Counted from the stretch's first letter, positions 33,228 to 41,802 are shown. The stretch: DNA of 64,000 bases from Bradyrhizobium sp. AUGA SZCCT0176 (GCF_018130145.1 NZ_JAFCMB010000006.1:336928-400927), one strand, 5' to 3'. Made by a program: numbers and translations. Notes: generated by a model from the sequence alone, not told the origin.

Positions 33228-34817
33228 ATGCGGAAGTCTCCATTCGGTGTCGCCGTCGCGGCTCTTATGCTTTCTACGCCTCAGCCGCTGGTCGCCGCGC
33301 AAGACGACGTGGATCAGCAGCTCGGTAACGTGAGCTTCAAAACCTCTTGCAACGATGTTGCGCAGCGTCGCTTCGATCGCGCGATGCGCTACCAGCACTC
33401 GTTCTGGTACACCAATGCCAAGGAGATCTTTGAGGAGGCCATCAAGGCTGATCCGACATGCGCCATGGCGTATTGGGGCATCGCGCTCACGATGATGGAC
33501 AATCCGCACGCCGCAATTCCGCGGCCGAATCTTGCGCCCGGCCTCGCCGCGATCACCAAAGCCAGGGAGATCGGAGCCAAGACCGAGCGCGAACGCGACT
33601 ATATCGATGCGATGATGGTGATGTATGCAGACCACGAAACGATCCCCCATGCCCAGCGCATGCGCGCGCTGCGCGACAAACAGGCCGACATCGCAGCGAA
33701 ATATCCAGACGATGACGAGGCTCAGATTGCCTACGCCATCACGCTCAACACCTCGGCGGATTTGAAAGACAAGACCTACGCGCAGCAGACCAAGGGCGCC
33801 GCAATCCTGGAGCCGATGTCCGTACGGCTGCCGCAGCATCCGGGCGTGACGCACTACCTGATCCACCTCTACGACTATCCGGCGACTGCGCAAAAAGGCC
33901 TCGACGCCGCCAACCGCTACGCCAAGATCGCTCCGGCCGCGCCGCACGCCCAGCACATGCCGTCGCACATCTACACCCGCGTCGGCTATTGGAAGGAATC
34001 GATCGTCTCCAACGCCGCCTCCGTGAAAGCCGCGAAGTCCGAGAAGTCGGTGGGCAATTACCTGCACGCGCAGGATTACATGGTTTATGCCCATCTTCAG
34101 CTCGCCCAGGACCAGCAGGCGCGCGCCGTCATAGACGACATGATCAAAGAGACCGACTTCAAGGTGACGGTCGCGGCCGCCGACTACGCGCTGGCGGCCT
34201 CGCCGGCCCGCTTTGCGATCGACCGCGGCGACTGGGACGCGGCCTCGCAACTGTCCGTCAGGCCGAGCGGCCTGAACTACGCGATGGCGATCTCGCATTT
34301 CGCACGCGCGCTCGGCTCGGCGCGCTCCGGCAAGCCGGAAGCGGCCAGGGCCGACATCCAGAAGCTCGCGGAATTGCGCGACAAGTTACGCGACGCCAAG
34401 GATAATTATTGGTCGCAGATCGTCGACATCCAGCATCAGGTCGCCGTTGCCTGGGTGCTTCACTCGGAGGGCAAGTACGACGAGGCTCTCAAGGCCATGA
34501 GTGCGGCAGCGGACGCCGAGGACCTGACCGAGAAGCATGTGGTCACGCCAGGTCCGATGGCGCCGGCGCGCGAGCTCTACGGCTCCATGCTGCTCGATCG
34601 CGGCATGGCCAAGGAGGCGCTTGTGGCATTCGAGGCCACCAAGGCCAAGGAGCCGAACCGCTTCCAGGGCTACGCCGGTGCGGCCAAGGCCGCCGACACG
34701 CTCGGTGACAAGGCGGCGGCGCGACAGAACTATCAGCAACTCATGGCGCTCGCGGCGAACGCCGACACGGAGCGGCGCGAGGTAGCGGCGGCAAAGACGT
34801 ATCTCGCCAGCAACTAG
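33228..34817 (+). CDS. Large secreted TPR protein
   Basis: A 529-residue protein with AGGGAG before the ATG and a signal peptide ('FGVAVAALMLSTPQPLVAA'). The body is made of helical TPR-like pairs, among them 'SFWYTNAKEIFEEAIKADPT' and 'CAMAYWGIALTMMDNP'. It also carries the distinctive 'HYLIHLYDYPATAQKGLDAA' and 'HAQHMPSHIYTRVGYWKES', which are marks of a conserved family of about 500-residue secreted TPR proteins. The many His residues in 'HYLIHLYDYP' and 'HAQHMPSHIY' may bind metal. Function unproven; probably periplasmic. Confidence 0.8.
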   Translation: MRKSPFGVAVAALMLSTPQPLVAAQDDVDQQLGNVSFKTSCNDVAQRRFDRAMRYQHSFWYTNAKEIFEEAIKADPTCAMAYWGIALTMMDNPHAAIPRPNLAPGLAAITKAREIGAKTERERDYIDAMMVMYADHETIPHAQRMRALRDKQADIAAKYPDDDEAQIAYAITLNTSADLKDKTYAQQTKGAAILEPMSVRLPQHPGVTHYLIHLYDYPATAQKGLDAANRYAKIAPAAPHAQHMPSHIYTRVGYWKESIVSNAASVKAAKSEKSVGNYLHAQDYMVYAHLQLAQDQQARAVIDDMIKETDFKVTVAAADYALAASPARFAIDRGDWDAASQLSVRPSGLNYAMAISHFARALGSARSGKPEAARADIQKLAELRDKLRDAKDNYWSQIVDIQHQVAVAWVLHSEGKYDEALKAMSAAADAEDLTEKHVVTPGPMAPARELYGSMLLDRGMAKEALVAFEATKAKEPNRFQGYAGAAKAADTLGDKAAARQNYQQLMALAANADTERREVAAAKTYLASN

Positions 34818-34852
34818 AGCATGATCCGGCTAGCGAGCAGAACGGTGGTGCA

Positions 34853-35410
34853 ATGAGAAGGCTAGCTATCGCCGTCGCAGCAGCAGCGCTGGGGTGCGTA
34901 CTCGCGGCGGCGTTGGCGTGGTCCGGTCTGCCACGGCACGCCGCGGCAACTGCGACGGCGCCTGTTTGGACCGAGGTGGCCTGGCCCTTCCCCATCGATC
35001 AGTGGGGCAAGGGCAAGGCGTTCCGCTGCAAGGCGGCCGACTGCGGCGCCGAGGTGAGCCTCTATCTGCGTGCCAAGATCGGGTTCTGCAATTGCACGAC
35101 CGGCGTCGCCGATGATGAAGATCTGGATCGCATGGGAGATCTCGTTCTCGTCGGCGACGTTGCGCCGCTCGGCGCCGGTCGTCCGATCAACATTGCGTGG
35201 ATGAAAGGCCGCAGCCGCGCCTACGCGCTCAACGCGCGCAATCCGCTCGGCAAGACGGCGATATCCGTCGTCTTCAACGAACGCTGCGACATGATCGCCG
35301 CAACCGCCGTGCTCGGCCACGACCGGCCGGCGGCGACCGAGCCCAGCGTGATCGAATTCCTCAACGGCGATCGGGTGATGCGCTGGGCCGAGATCACGCT
35401 TGGCCTTTGA
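34853..35410 (+). CDS. Secreted cysteine-containing hypothetical protein
   Basis: A 185-residue protein with a signal peptide ('LAIAVAAAALGCVLAAALAW'). The mature part has a cysteine cluster: 'FRCKAADCGAEVSLYLRAKI' and 'GFCNCTTGVADDEDLDRMGD'. Disulphides or a bound metal are likely. 'PFPIDQWGKGKAF' precedes it. It sits 36 bases after the TPR gene on the same strand and may form an operon with it. No family name is known to me. Confidence 0.6.
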   Translation: MRRLAIAVAAAALGCVLAAALAWSGLPRHAAATATAPVWTEVAWPFPIDQWGKGKAFRCKAADCGAEVSLYLRAKIGFCNCTTGVADDEDLDRMGDLVLVGDVAPLGAGRPINIAWMKGRSRAYALNARNPLGKTAISVVFNERCDMIAATAVLGHDRPAATEPSVIEFLNGDRVMRWAEITLGL

Positions 35411-35453
35411 TGCGCGTGCAGGCAGGACTGTCCAAACGGGATGGAGACGGCAG

Positions 35454-35825
35454 ATGGACATTCGCGCCGCACTGAAGGAGCTGTGTGAAGCCTTCAACGC
35501 GCACGATCTCGATCGCATCATGGCATGCTTTGCTGACGATTGTATCCTTGAGATGCCGAGGGGAAGCAGCCCGTGGGGCTCCCGTTTCGAGGGCAAGCGG
35601 AATGTACGGGAAGCGCTGGCGACGCGCTTTGAAGGCTTGCCCGATGTCCATTACGGCAACGATGCGCATTTTGTGGACGCGGCTGCCGATACCGGCATCT
35701 CGAAATGGACCCTCACGGGGACCACCCGGGAGGGCGCACGAAAGGAAGTCCAGGGTTGTGACTTCTATACGTTCCGCGACGGCAAGGTGATCCGCAAGGA
35801 TTCGTACTGGAAAATCGTGGAGTGA
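35454..35825 (+). CDS. SnoaL/NTF2-like protein
   Basis: A 123-residue protein of the cone-shaped NTF2 superfamily. 'ALKELCEAFNAHDLDRIMAC' then 'FADDCILEMPRG' is the classic start, followed by 'GKRNVREALATRFEGLPD' and 'TFRDGKVIRKDSYWK'. These folds serve as isomerases, hydrolases or plain binding proteins; no substrate is predictable. GGAGA at 35443 supports the ATG at 35454 over the earlier frame start. It follows the secreted Cys protein by 43 bases. Confidence 0.8.
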   Translation: MDIRAALKELCEAFNAHDLDRIMACFADDCILEMPRGSSPWGSRFEGKRNVREALATRFEGLPDVHYGNDAHFVDAAADTGISKWTLTGTTREGARKEVQGCDFYTFRDGKVIRKDSYWKIVE

Positions 35826-35964
35826 GCGTACGGTTTGGGCACTTTCGGAGCAACGCGAACCGCCGTGGACCACTTTGAATTTGTCGGTTCACGCCTCGTT
35901 CACCTGCAATCTCCGAAGTGAGCCGCCGCGGATGCCCCGAAGGGGGTTCCCCTTCCCGTTATTT

Positions 35965-35990
35965 GGCAATGTGAGCAATTTTGACCAGCG
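35965..35990 (+). repeat. IS-end-like motif GGCAATGTGAGCAATTT
   Basis: A 26-base motif close to the one at 29752-29776 (differing in a few bases, both continuing into a GACCAGCG-type end). Related forms are at 37298 and 37774. It resembles the kind of sequence found at ends of IS21-like elements, but no transposase gene is present. Confidence 0.4.
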
Positions 35991-36048
35991 AGTCGGTGTT
36001 GCGACGCGGCATGATGCTATCGTCACCCCACATCGGAAGATCAGGCAG

Positions 36049-36267
36049 ATGACATGGGCTCGCGAGCTTGTGGAAAATAACGCCGTCGAAACCAAGCGCT
36101 ACACGATGGCGGAGCTTTACGAACTGCGCCGGCTACTTATCAGGCACTCGCGCTCCATGCCGCCCGGGCCAGCCCGCAATGAGCACCGGCAGATTGCGGC
36201 TTCGATGCGCTCGCTCGCCTGCGACAAAAAGTGGCTGGCCGCCCATGCCGTGGATGGCCATAAGTAG
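36049..36267 (+). CDS. Small hypothetical protein
   Basis: A 72-residue basic protein, no signal peptide. 'TKRYTMAELYELRRLLIRHS' and 'PARNEHRQIAASMRSLACDK' suggest two helices with an arginine-rich face. GGAAG about ten bases before the ATG serves as ribosome site. It lies 83 bases before the Crp/Fnr gene. Function unknown. Confidence 0.5.
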   Translation: MTWARELVENNAVETKRYTMAELYELRRLLIRHSRSMPPGPARNEHRQIAASMRSLACDKKWLAAHAVDGHK

Positions 36268-36350
36268 GGCCGCCTCGGACGTAGTTAAATTCCGGACCGC
36301 TACGGCCAAAACGGCTAAGGTAGATGTCCTGCCGCGGGATCAAACCGGAC

Positions 36351-37031
36351 ATGGCTAACAACACCAATCAGATTGCCTTTGATCCCAAGGCGTTTCTCGC
36401 CGTCGTGGGCGAGGGCAAAACGATCCTTGAATTTCATAAGGATCAGGTCGTCTTCGCCCAGGGCGACGCGGCAGACACCGTCTTTTACATTCAAAGCGGA
36501 CGGGTCAAGGTTGTTGTCATATCTGAGCAAGGCAAAGAGGCGGTGGTCGGGATTTTTGGAGCCGGCCAGTTCTTTGGCGAAGGCTGCATGAACGGCCATT
36601 CGGTGCGGATTGCGACCACGACCGCGATGGAAGACTGCCTGGTCACCACTATCACGAAGGCCGCAATGCTCGCAGCCCTTCACGATCAACCGAAGTTTTC
36701 CGAGATGTTCATGGCCTATCTGTTGACCCGCAACAGCCGCATTGAGGAAGACCTGATCGATCAGCTCTTCAACTCCAGCGAAAAGCGGTTGGCGCGCCTG
36801 CTGCTTCTGCTGGCGAATTTCGGCAAGGAAGGCAGTCCCCAGCCGATCATCCCAAATATCAGCCAGGAGACTCTGGCCGAGATGATCGGCACCACCCGGT
36901 CCCGGGTGAGCTTCTTCATGAACAAATTCCGCAAGCTCGGCTTCATCAGCTACAACGGAAAAATTGAGGTCAATAGTTCATTGTTGAATGCGGTCCTGTA
37001 CGACAAACCCGAGATCAAGCGCGAGCCGTAA
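36351..37031 (+). CDS. Crp/Fnr-family transcription regulator
   Basis: A 226-residue regulator. Residues 15-130 form a cyclic-nucleotide-binding-type domain with 'VVFAQGDAADTVFYIQSGRV' and 'GIFGAGQFFGEGCMNGHSVR'. Residues 155-225 form the winged helix, with the recognition helix in 'TLAEMIGTTRSRVSFFMNKF'. There is no N-terminal cysteine cluster of the Fnr type, so direct oxygen sensing by an Fe-S cluster is unlikely. An ATG at 36324 adds nine residues and has an AAGG nearby; 36351 is preferred as the more usual family start. Its targets are unknown. Confidence 0.85.
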   Translation: MANNTNQIAFDPKAFLAVVGEGKTILEFHKDQVVFAQGDAADTVFYIQSGRVKVVVISEQGKEAVVGIFGAGQFFGEGCMNGHSVRIATTTAMEDCLVTTITKAAMLAALHDQPKFSEMFMAYLLTRNSRIEEDLIDQLFNSSEKRLARLLLLLANFGKEGSPQPIIPNISQETLAEMIGTTRSRVSFFMNKFRKLGFISYNGKIEVNSSLLNAVLYDKPEIKREP

Positions 37032-37061
37032 CGATCGAGCGCGTCGCTTCAACGGACCTCT

Positions 37062-37202
37062 TCACGCCCCTGAATACGTCACGACAAGTGCGGCAACTGC
37101 CAGAACGCAGCTCACGATGAGCACCAGGAGAACGGGTCTGCCCAAGAGACCACCTCTGGCCTCCACCGCTGTCTCGACTATTTGCTTTCCATCCTTATGC
37201 AT
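37062..37202 (-). CDS. Small single-pass membrane protein
   Basis: A 46-residue protein with AGGAGA five bases before the ATG at 37202, which decides the start against the longer frame. A polar N-terminus ('HKDGKQIVETAVEARGG') precedes one helix, 'PVLLVLIVSCVLAVAALVV', at the C-terminal end. It is convergent with the Crp/Fnr gene. Function unknown. Confidence 0.6.
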   Translation of the reverse strand: MHKDGKQIVETAVEARGGLLGRPVLLVLIVSCVLAVAALVVTYSGA

Positions 37203-37902
37203 TGAACTCTCCTGTGAGCGGACCAACCGCCGCCCCTCGCACAAGTTCCAGGACCTTACGGACGTTCAACGTTGCCGGATTTCTGGTCCCCATAGTTGGA
37301 AGTGAGCAAAAGAGAACAGCGCCGCCGCAGCGAATGTGATCGGCTTGAAGCCGAACGTCGCTGTCCGCAACGGCGACGTTTCCAAGCGTGGCCCCGGCGC
37401 GGACCAGCCCCCAAGCCCAAGCGCCGGGGTCATTCTGTCCAAGTTCAGCACGTTCGACCGTGAACGTGAAACGACGTCGCGCCGCGATGCGGCCTCGTTG
37501 ATTTCTGGTGATCGCAATGGCGATGTGATCGGCCGGCGCGCCGCGATGAGAGCGGCCCCAGCCAGGGGCTGGCTTCCTGCTGGGGCCGGTCTTTGAGAGC
37601 CGGGCGCAGCCGAATGGCGCACCCGTCCTATGCAAATGTCAGCACATCCCTGCCTTTGGCGCTGCTCAATTTTGACCACTATGCGAAACAGATATGCCGG
37701 GTCCTGATTGGGACGGCCCCGACGCGACGCTTGTGCATCGCCATTTTGGAAGGCCTCCAACTCATTAACTTTCGGAATGTGAGCAAAATGGAACAGACGG
37801 GGGGACCGGGGGAGTGCCAAGCTGGTTCCATCACCGGCCCGCTTCGGCACCTACCGGTGACTGAGAGTTCTGGAACGCTCCCGCCCAATTCAGGGAAGCA
37901 TC
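37203..37902 (+). other. 700-base region with remnant-like sequence, no convincing gene
   Basis: Open frames here (up to 194 codons on the minus strand) have no ribosome site or family likeness. Motifs GGAAGTGAGCAAAAGAGAAC (37298) and GGAATGTGAGCAAAATGG (37774), plus the inverted TGCTCAATTTTGACCAC (37663), look like scattered ends of decayed insertion sequences. The right end carries the start region of the zinc-ribbon gene at 37903. Confidence 0.45.
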
Positions 37903-38127
37903 ATGACTTCATCCCAACAATTTCTGATCGCGATCGAGCGCCCGCGCTGTCTCCACTGCCAAACGCGGATGATGCTGGAGCGCGTTTGGCCGGGGCCGAT
38001 CGGCTTCGAACACCGGCTGTTCGAATGCCCTAAATGCGATCGCGTGCAGACAAGCGTCATTGTGTCGGATCCCTTGAAGTCGAAGGTGGTCGGATGGCTC
38101 GGGGGAGAACTCAGAACACCGAACTGA
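37903..38127 (+). CDS. Small zinc-ribbon protein, copy 1
   Basis: A 74-residue protein with two CxxC knuckles: Cys16/Cys19 ('RCLHCQ') and Cys42/Cys45 ('FECPKCDRVQT'), 22 residues apart. This spacing binds one zinc ion in a ribbon fold. AGGGAAGCATC before the ATG provides the ribosome site. The C-terminal 29 residues are polar with 'VVGWLGGEL'. It is the first of a coupled run of small genes; two relatives lie at 38138 and 41803. A nucleic-acid or protein adaptor role is usual for such ribbons. Confidence 0.7.
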   Translation: MTSSQQFLIAIERPRCLHCQTRMMLERVWPGPIGFEHRLFECPKCDRVQTSVIVSDPLKSKVVGWLGGELRTPN

Positions 38128-38137
38128 GGTAACGTCC

Positions 38138-38332
38138 ATGCTGCAAAGACAAAGCCAGGGTCCACAATGCACGGCTTGTGGTTCTCCCATGAAGTTGACC
38201 GCTATCGAACCGAGCGATACGGGCCAGGACCTGCGAACGTTTACTTGCCCGCATTGCAGGAGGGTTCAACAGCACATCATCGAAAGCGCGGTGACTGATG
38301 CATGGTTGGAACGTGGCGGATTGATAGCCTGA
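38138..38332 (+). CDS. Small zinc-ribbon protein, copy 2
   Basis: A 64-residue protein with Cys11/Cys14 ('QCTACGSPMKLTAIEPS') and Cys37/Cys40 ('TFTCPHCRRVQQHI'). The gene begins 10 bases after copy 1 with a GAGG ribosome site. The segment 'GSPMKLTAIEPS' is nearly repeated in the protein at 41803 ('GKPMKLTLIEPS'), which shows common origin. It is coupled by TGATG to the following gene. Confidence 0.7.
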   Translation: MLQRQSQGPQCTACGSPMKLTAIEPSDTGQDLRTFTCPHCRRVQQHIIESAVTDAWLERGGLIA

Positions 38333-38514
38333 TGTATCGGCGCCACGAGTGCATCGCCAAAGCGTCAACCTGTCGTGAGAACGCGCACGAGGATCCAACA
38401 CGTCATGACTACTGGATCGACGAAGCAATCGTATGGCATCAACGCGCCATCGACGCCCGTCGCGAATACGTGGCCACTCACGAAGTTCATGATGGGCGCC
38501 TGATACCGAAGTAG
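38332..38514 (+). CDS. Small hypothetical protein coupled to the zinc-ribbon gene
   Basis: A 60-residue helical protein. The ATG overlaps the upstream stop (TGATG), which favours 38332 over an earlier in-frame ATG at 38302. 'YRRHECIAKASTCRENAHED' and 'DEAIVWHQRAIDARREYVAT' look like the common Bradyrhizobium short helical proteins with a YRR..A..C start. Function unknown. Confidence 0.6.
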   Translation: MYRRHECIAKASTCRENAHEDPTRHDYWIDEAIVWHQRAIDARREYVATHEVHDGRLIPK

Positions 38515-38555
38515 CGCGTTTGATTGGCCACGATCCCTGCAATCGAGCATTGACC

Positions 38556-38774
38556 ATGCAAAAGTTCTTTTTTGACATGAAAGACGGCGTCCCGATGAGA
38601 GACCGCATCGGCATCGAGTTCAACACCAATGCCGAAGCGATCAGGCACTGCAAGGAGATCGCGCAGGACTTCCGGGACAACAGCCTGCGGGACGACCAGG
38701 ACCTTGAGATATTGGTTGTCAACGAAAGTGGAAAAGAGATTTATCGCGAGTTTGTTCACCGCGAACCGGAATAA
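38556..38774 (+). CDS. DUF6894-like small protein
   Basis: A 72-residue protein. 'MQKFFFDMKDGVPMRDRIGI' and 'EFNTNAEAIRHCKEIAQDF' followed by 'LEILVVNESGKEIYREFV' match the short alpha/beta family with an F-F-F-D-x-x-D-G start that is widespread in Rhizobiales. The ATG at 38556 gives the standard family start. Function unknown. Same strand as its small neighbours, gap 41 bases. Confidence 0.7.
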   Translation: MQKFFFDMKDGVPMRDRIGIEFNTNAEAIRHCKEIAQDFRDNSLRDDQDLEILVVNESGKEIYREFVHREPE

Positions 38775-38821
38775 AGGCGGCAGGGCCGACTGCCCCTGCC
38801 CGCGTTAAATAGAGTGGTCCA

Positions 38822-39031
38822 ATGATGATAGCTAACTCAACTCTCGAGTTCGAGCGCTTGCTGGGCAAGGCCGCGCTCGCATTGTGGCCGGACCTCCCTC
38901 GCGACGTGCAGGAGAACCTTTTCGAAACCGCTATGGCCGGGGACATTATCGTCGGAAAACATCTGGCGTCGTACCTGCACGACCACCATCCGAAAACGGC
39001 TCATCCCGCAACGCCGACGCAGTTAGCATAG
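38822..39031 (+). CDS. Small hypothetical protein
   Basis: A 69-residue protein, 'TLEFERLLGKAALALWPDLP' then 'RDVQENLFETAMAGDIIVGK' and 'HLASYLHDHHPKTAHPA'. It is helical, soluble, with a His-rich tail. No good ribosome site is visible beyond GTGG near the ATG pair. The composition of the frame and the conserved-looking helices favour a real gene. Function unknown. Confidence 0.5.
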   Translation: MMIANSTLEFERLLGKAALALWPDLPRDVQENLFETAMAGDIIVGKHLASYLHDHHPKTAHPATPTQLA

Positions 39032-39088
39032 AGGGTGTCACGGGCCTCTGGACAGACATAACAGGCACGTTGGCCGGGAGCGTCTTAT

Positions 39089-39433
39089 TTGATTTACTTA
39101 CACCAACTCAAGGTGAGTATCGTATCCTCTGTTGCTATCGCACTAAGCGTGTTGGTGAATGCAACCTTATGCAGCGCCGAACCCAACGCCGCTGCGGGCA
39201 AGGCGTTTGCTCAAGCCAACTGTTCGCATTGCCATTCCATCGATAAGTTCACCCTGAGTTCCTTAGCCATTGCCCCGCCGTTTCGAACTCTCCACCTGCG
39301 GTATCGCGTCGAGTCGCTCGAAGAAGCGCTTGGCGAAGGGCTTTCCACCGGTCATGCGAATATGCCCGAGTTCAGGTTGGATCCCGGGCAAGTTGGCGAT
39401 TTCATCAGCTTCCTTAAATCGCTTGAGCCTTAG
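39089..39433 (+). CDS. Small c-type cytochrome
   Basis: A 114-residue monohaem cytochrome c. A TTG start is used, nine bases after GGGAG; a GTG at 39113 is an alternative. The signal peptide ('VSSVAIALSVLVNATLCSA') leads to the periplasm. The haem site is 'ANCSHCHSIDKF' (CxxCH) and the likely axial Met is in 'GHANMPEFRLD'. 'VGDFISFLKSLEP' is the usual C-terminal helix of class I cytochromes. It stands next to a Crp/Fnr regulator and a universal stress protein, which suggests micro-oxic or redox-stress use. Confidence 0.85.
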   Translation: MIYLHQLKVSIVSSVAIALSVLVNATLCSAEPNAAAGKAFAQANCSHCHSIDKFTLSSLAIAPPFRTLHLRYRVESLEEALGEGLSTGHANMPEFRLDPGQVGDFISFLKSLEP

Positions 39434-39680
39434 CCAGTACAACGATCGGCGTTAGCGAGAACTCGCTGTCTGGACTCGAACGTGCGACCAGTGGCGATTT
39501 GACCCATCTCGGACATGGACTCTTCAGCTCGCTTTCCCGAGTCTGGTGCCCATATAGGAGTTATCATCGCGTTCGTTGTTCGCCGCTATCGGTGACTGAG
39601 AGCCACGGCGCTCCCGCCATCATCATCGCGCACCTCGCCCAGGATTTGGGCGATCGCTGCATTGCTATGAGGAGGAAGTC

Positions 39681-40520
39681 TTGGCTTTCAAAGATATTCT
39701 CGTGACATTGACCAGCTATCCCGAGCCGTCTCCTTCATCGGTAGTCGACGATGCGGTTTCAATCGCTGCGGTCCTCGGCGCGCATCTCGCAGCGCTGTCC
39801 TGCGAAACGCACGTTCAGGTGCCCGGACATTTCCTTTCGGGCTCGTTCGCCAATCTTCCCGAGATCATTGCGGGTGAAGGCGCCAAGAGCCGGCACAATG
39901 CCCAGACCCTGCTCGCGGCATGCGACAAAGCCGCGGAAAGGGCTGGCGTTCCTCACGAAGCAATCCTTCAGAAATGTACCCCGACTGAGGTCCCGAACCT
40001 GCTTGTCGACTATGCCCGGCTGCACGATCTGACCATCATGCCAGTTATGGACTCGGACGATCAAATGTACGCGGAGGCGGTTATTTTTGGATCAGGTAAG
40101 CCTACCCTGGTCTTGCCGAAAATTCCCCGGTCACGTTCGTTCGAGCTTGGCACGATCGCTGTGGCTTGGGATTTCAGCCGAGCTGCCGCCCGCGCGATAT
40201 CGGACGCTCTTCCGCTTCTTGAAAAAGCGAGAAAGGTCCATGTGGTCACAATTGTCGGTGAAAAGGACATGGACACAAAGCATTCTGCTGAGCAACTTGC
40301 AAAGAACTTGGCTCGGCACGAAATCGATGTTGTGCTGGAAAGGATCGAAGCCAAGGGCAAGCCGATTGGCAGCGTCCTTGAATCGTATTCGCTGTCCCAC
40401 GGGGTGGATTTGCTTGTGATGGGTGCTTATGGCCACTCGCGGCTAAGGCAGTTCATCCTCGGAGGCGCTACCAAGAGCCTGTTATCGAAGCCACCCGTGC
40501 CGATCCTCTTTTCGCACTAA
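39681..40520 (+). CDS. Universal stress protein, tandem-domain type
   Basis: A 279-residue protein with two UspA-like halves. A TTG start follows GGAGGAAG by a few bases. The first half ('FKDILVTLTSYPEPSPSS', residues 3-20) lacks a clear ATP loop. The second keeps 'DLLVMGAYGHSRLRQFILGG' and 'TKSLLSKPPVPILFSH', the G-x2-G-x9-G(S/T) type site. Such proteins aid survival under starvation or low oxygen. Located 250 bases after the cytochrome gene on the same strand. Confidence 0.85.
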   Translation: MAFKDILVTLTSYPEPSPSSVVDDAVSIAAVLGAHLAALSCETHVQVPGHFLSGSFANLPEIIAGEGAKSRHNAQTLLAACDKAAERAGVPHEAILQKCTPTEVPNLLVDYARLHDLTIMPVMDSDDQMYAEAVIFGSGKPTLVLPKIPRSRSFELGTIAVAWDFSRAAARAISDALPLLEKARKVHVVTIVGEKDMDTKHSAEQLAKNLARHEIDVVLERIEAKGKPIGSVLESYSLSHGVDLLVMGAYGHSRLRQFILGGATKSLLSKPPVPILFSH

Positions 40521-40612
40521 CGACGAACCCGTCAGCGCTATCATTGCTTGACCGCCATATTGAGCGATGATCGGAATACCCGACGTGACAGCTGCGCCCG
40601 GACGCACCGCCG

Positions 40613-40810
40613 CTACGAGGCCAAAGCTGCGATTCCGGCAGCAATCCGATTTCTGCCCGGTGTGGTTAGGCGCAACTTGCCATCGATATCGGCCATGTAG
40701 CCTAACGCGATCAGTCGGGCGCTGTGTTCGGCAGGGATGACCGCCGGACGGTCATTTACGGCGGTATGGCCAACCGCAAGCAGCGATGCGAATTCTTGAT
40801 GGGTCAGCAT
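40613..40810 (-). CDS. Small hypothetical protein, helix-turn-helix-like
   Basis: A 65-residue protein; GGAGG five bases before the ATG at 40810 fixes the start. 'TIL'-like helices are seen in 'LTHQEFASLLAVGHTAV', then 'EHSARLIALGYMADIDGKLR' and 'LTTPGRNRIAAGIAALAS'. The end resembles the wing and last helix of a winged-helix fold ('G.....GKLRLT..G...'), so a DNA-binding role is possible. Weak evidence otherwise. Confidence 0.55.
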   Translation of the reverse strand: MLTHQEFASLLAVGHTAVNDRPAVIPAEHSARLIALGYMADIDGKLRLTTPGRNRIAAGIAALAS

Positions 40811-41068
40811 TGTCGCCTCCAGGTCATGGTCTGAGTATGGCCTGCTTCGGCAACACCGCATGGTCAATTTAGCTCAGTCGGAAAAAATTGAATCCGAAAA
40901 AATTGAATCCGTCAGTCCCCATTTGAAGCGCGAAGTTCTAGCCCATGTCCGAGTCTGCCCCTGGGACCGAACCCGGGCACTTCACATCGCCGGGGACAAC
41001 TTATGGATCGCAAAGAAGCCGCACATAAGCCTGACTGGAGGCAAAGCCTGTCGGGTGGAGGATTCGCC

Positions 41069-41248
41069 ATGGCTTCCAGATTCGTAATCGGTGACAAGGT
41101 CCATCAAGCATTCAGCAACCACGCCGAGGGAACGGTCGTTGCGATATTCAAGGATCGGGCCGGTGGGCTCCGGTATGCGGTTGAAATGTTCGGCCACCGC
41201 ACCATTCAGATCGCAAGCGAAGGCAGCTTGGTCGCCCGCGACGATTGA
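41069..41248 (+). CDS. Small SH3-like hypothetical protein
   Basis: A 59-residue protein. GGTGGAGG before the ATG at 41069 is a better site than anything before the in-frame ATG at 41003. It is all beta: 'RFVIGDKVHQAFSNHAEGTV', 'VAIFKDRAGGLRYAVEMFG', 'TIQIASEGSLVARDD'. The 'F..GD.V......GTV..I' start is the pattern of small SH3- or Hfq-like barrels. Function unknown. Confidence 0.6.
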   Translation: MASRFVIGDKVHQAFSNHAEGTVVAIFKDRAGGLRYAVEMFGHRTIQIASEGSLVARDD

Positions 41249-41346
41249 GTCGTCGAACTGACCCGGCTTTGGGACGGCTATATGTCGGCGGCCGCCCTGA
41301 TCAATGTCGCTCTGTCTGGGAAATCAATCCGGCCTTTGTCAGGGGA

Positions 41347-41684
41347 TTCCGGGAACCTTAGCCATAACGGTCTGTTGGTTTCGAGCAATCCGACCAGACT
41401 CCCTCTTCGACCTTCGGCTGGGCAGCGTGGACTACGGCCATAGAGTTATGGCGAGGTCGGGCGGAGAAATCCGGCAACCTTGGTAACCCGTACGCTGAAT
41501 AGGTGCTGCAGCATCGTCCCCAGCCGATTCAAAATCCGTTGAGAAGCAGGAAAATACGAAGCTGCGCCTATTCTTGCAATCGAGTCTTGCAATCGAGGCA
41601 CATGATGGAACACGTTTATCATATCGATGACGGTCTCTTCCGCCAGGTTGACGGACCGCAGGGCTGCGATGTCGTCGAGCAGAG
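41347..41684 (+). repeat. Duplicated segment, copy 1 (degenerate)
   Basis: A 338-base stretch that matches 47254-47581 in direct orientation. A 78-base block (41413-41490) is identical to 47322-47399. It contains a GCCATA/TATGGC hairpin and a GGCAACCTTGGTAACC near-palindrome. The rest differs by scattered changes and small indels. The right end covers the beginning of a small gene that is truncated here and intact in copy 2. Confidence 0.9.
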
Positions 41685-41694
41685 TAAGCTCTGA
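41605..41694 (+). pseudogene. Truncated copy of the small gene at 47502
   Basis: It reads 'MEHVYHIDDGLFRQVDGPQG' plus nine residues, then TGA. The first 26 residues match the intact 68-residue protein of copy 2; the remainder is lost, replaced by unrelated sequence. A second ATG lies three bases earlier. Likely non-functional. Confidence 0.7.
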
Positions 41695-41802
41695 CCAGGG
41701 CGCGGTTTGGATAATTCAAACCCTGCCCTTGACGTCTTGAACAGAGCTGGCGGCGTCGGCCGGGAGGATTGAACAAGGCTTGCGAGGTCGACAGAGGCAA
41801 CC

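Noticed and set aside
40920..40990. A CCTGGGACCGAACCCGGGC stretch that recalls the T-arm of a tRNA
   Set aside because: No matching acceptor stem, anticodon arm or CCA-side pairing could be found around it.
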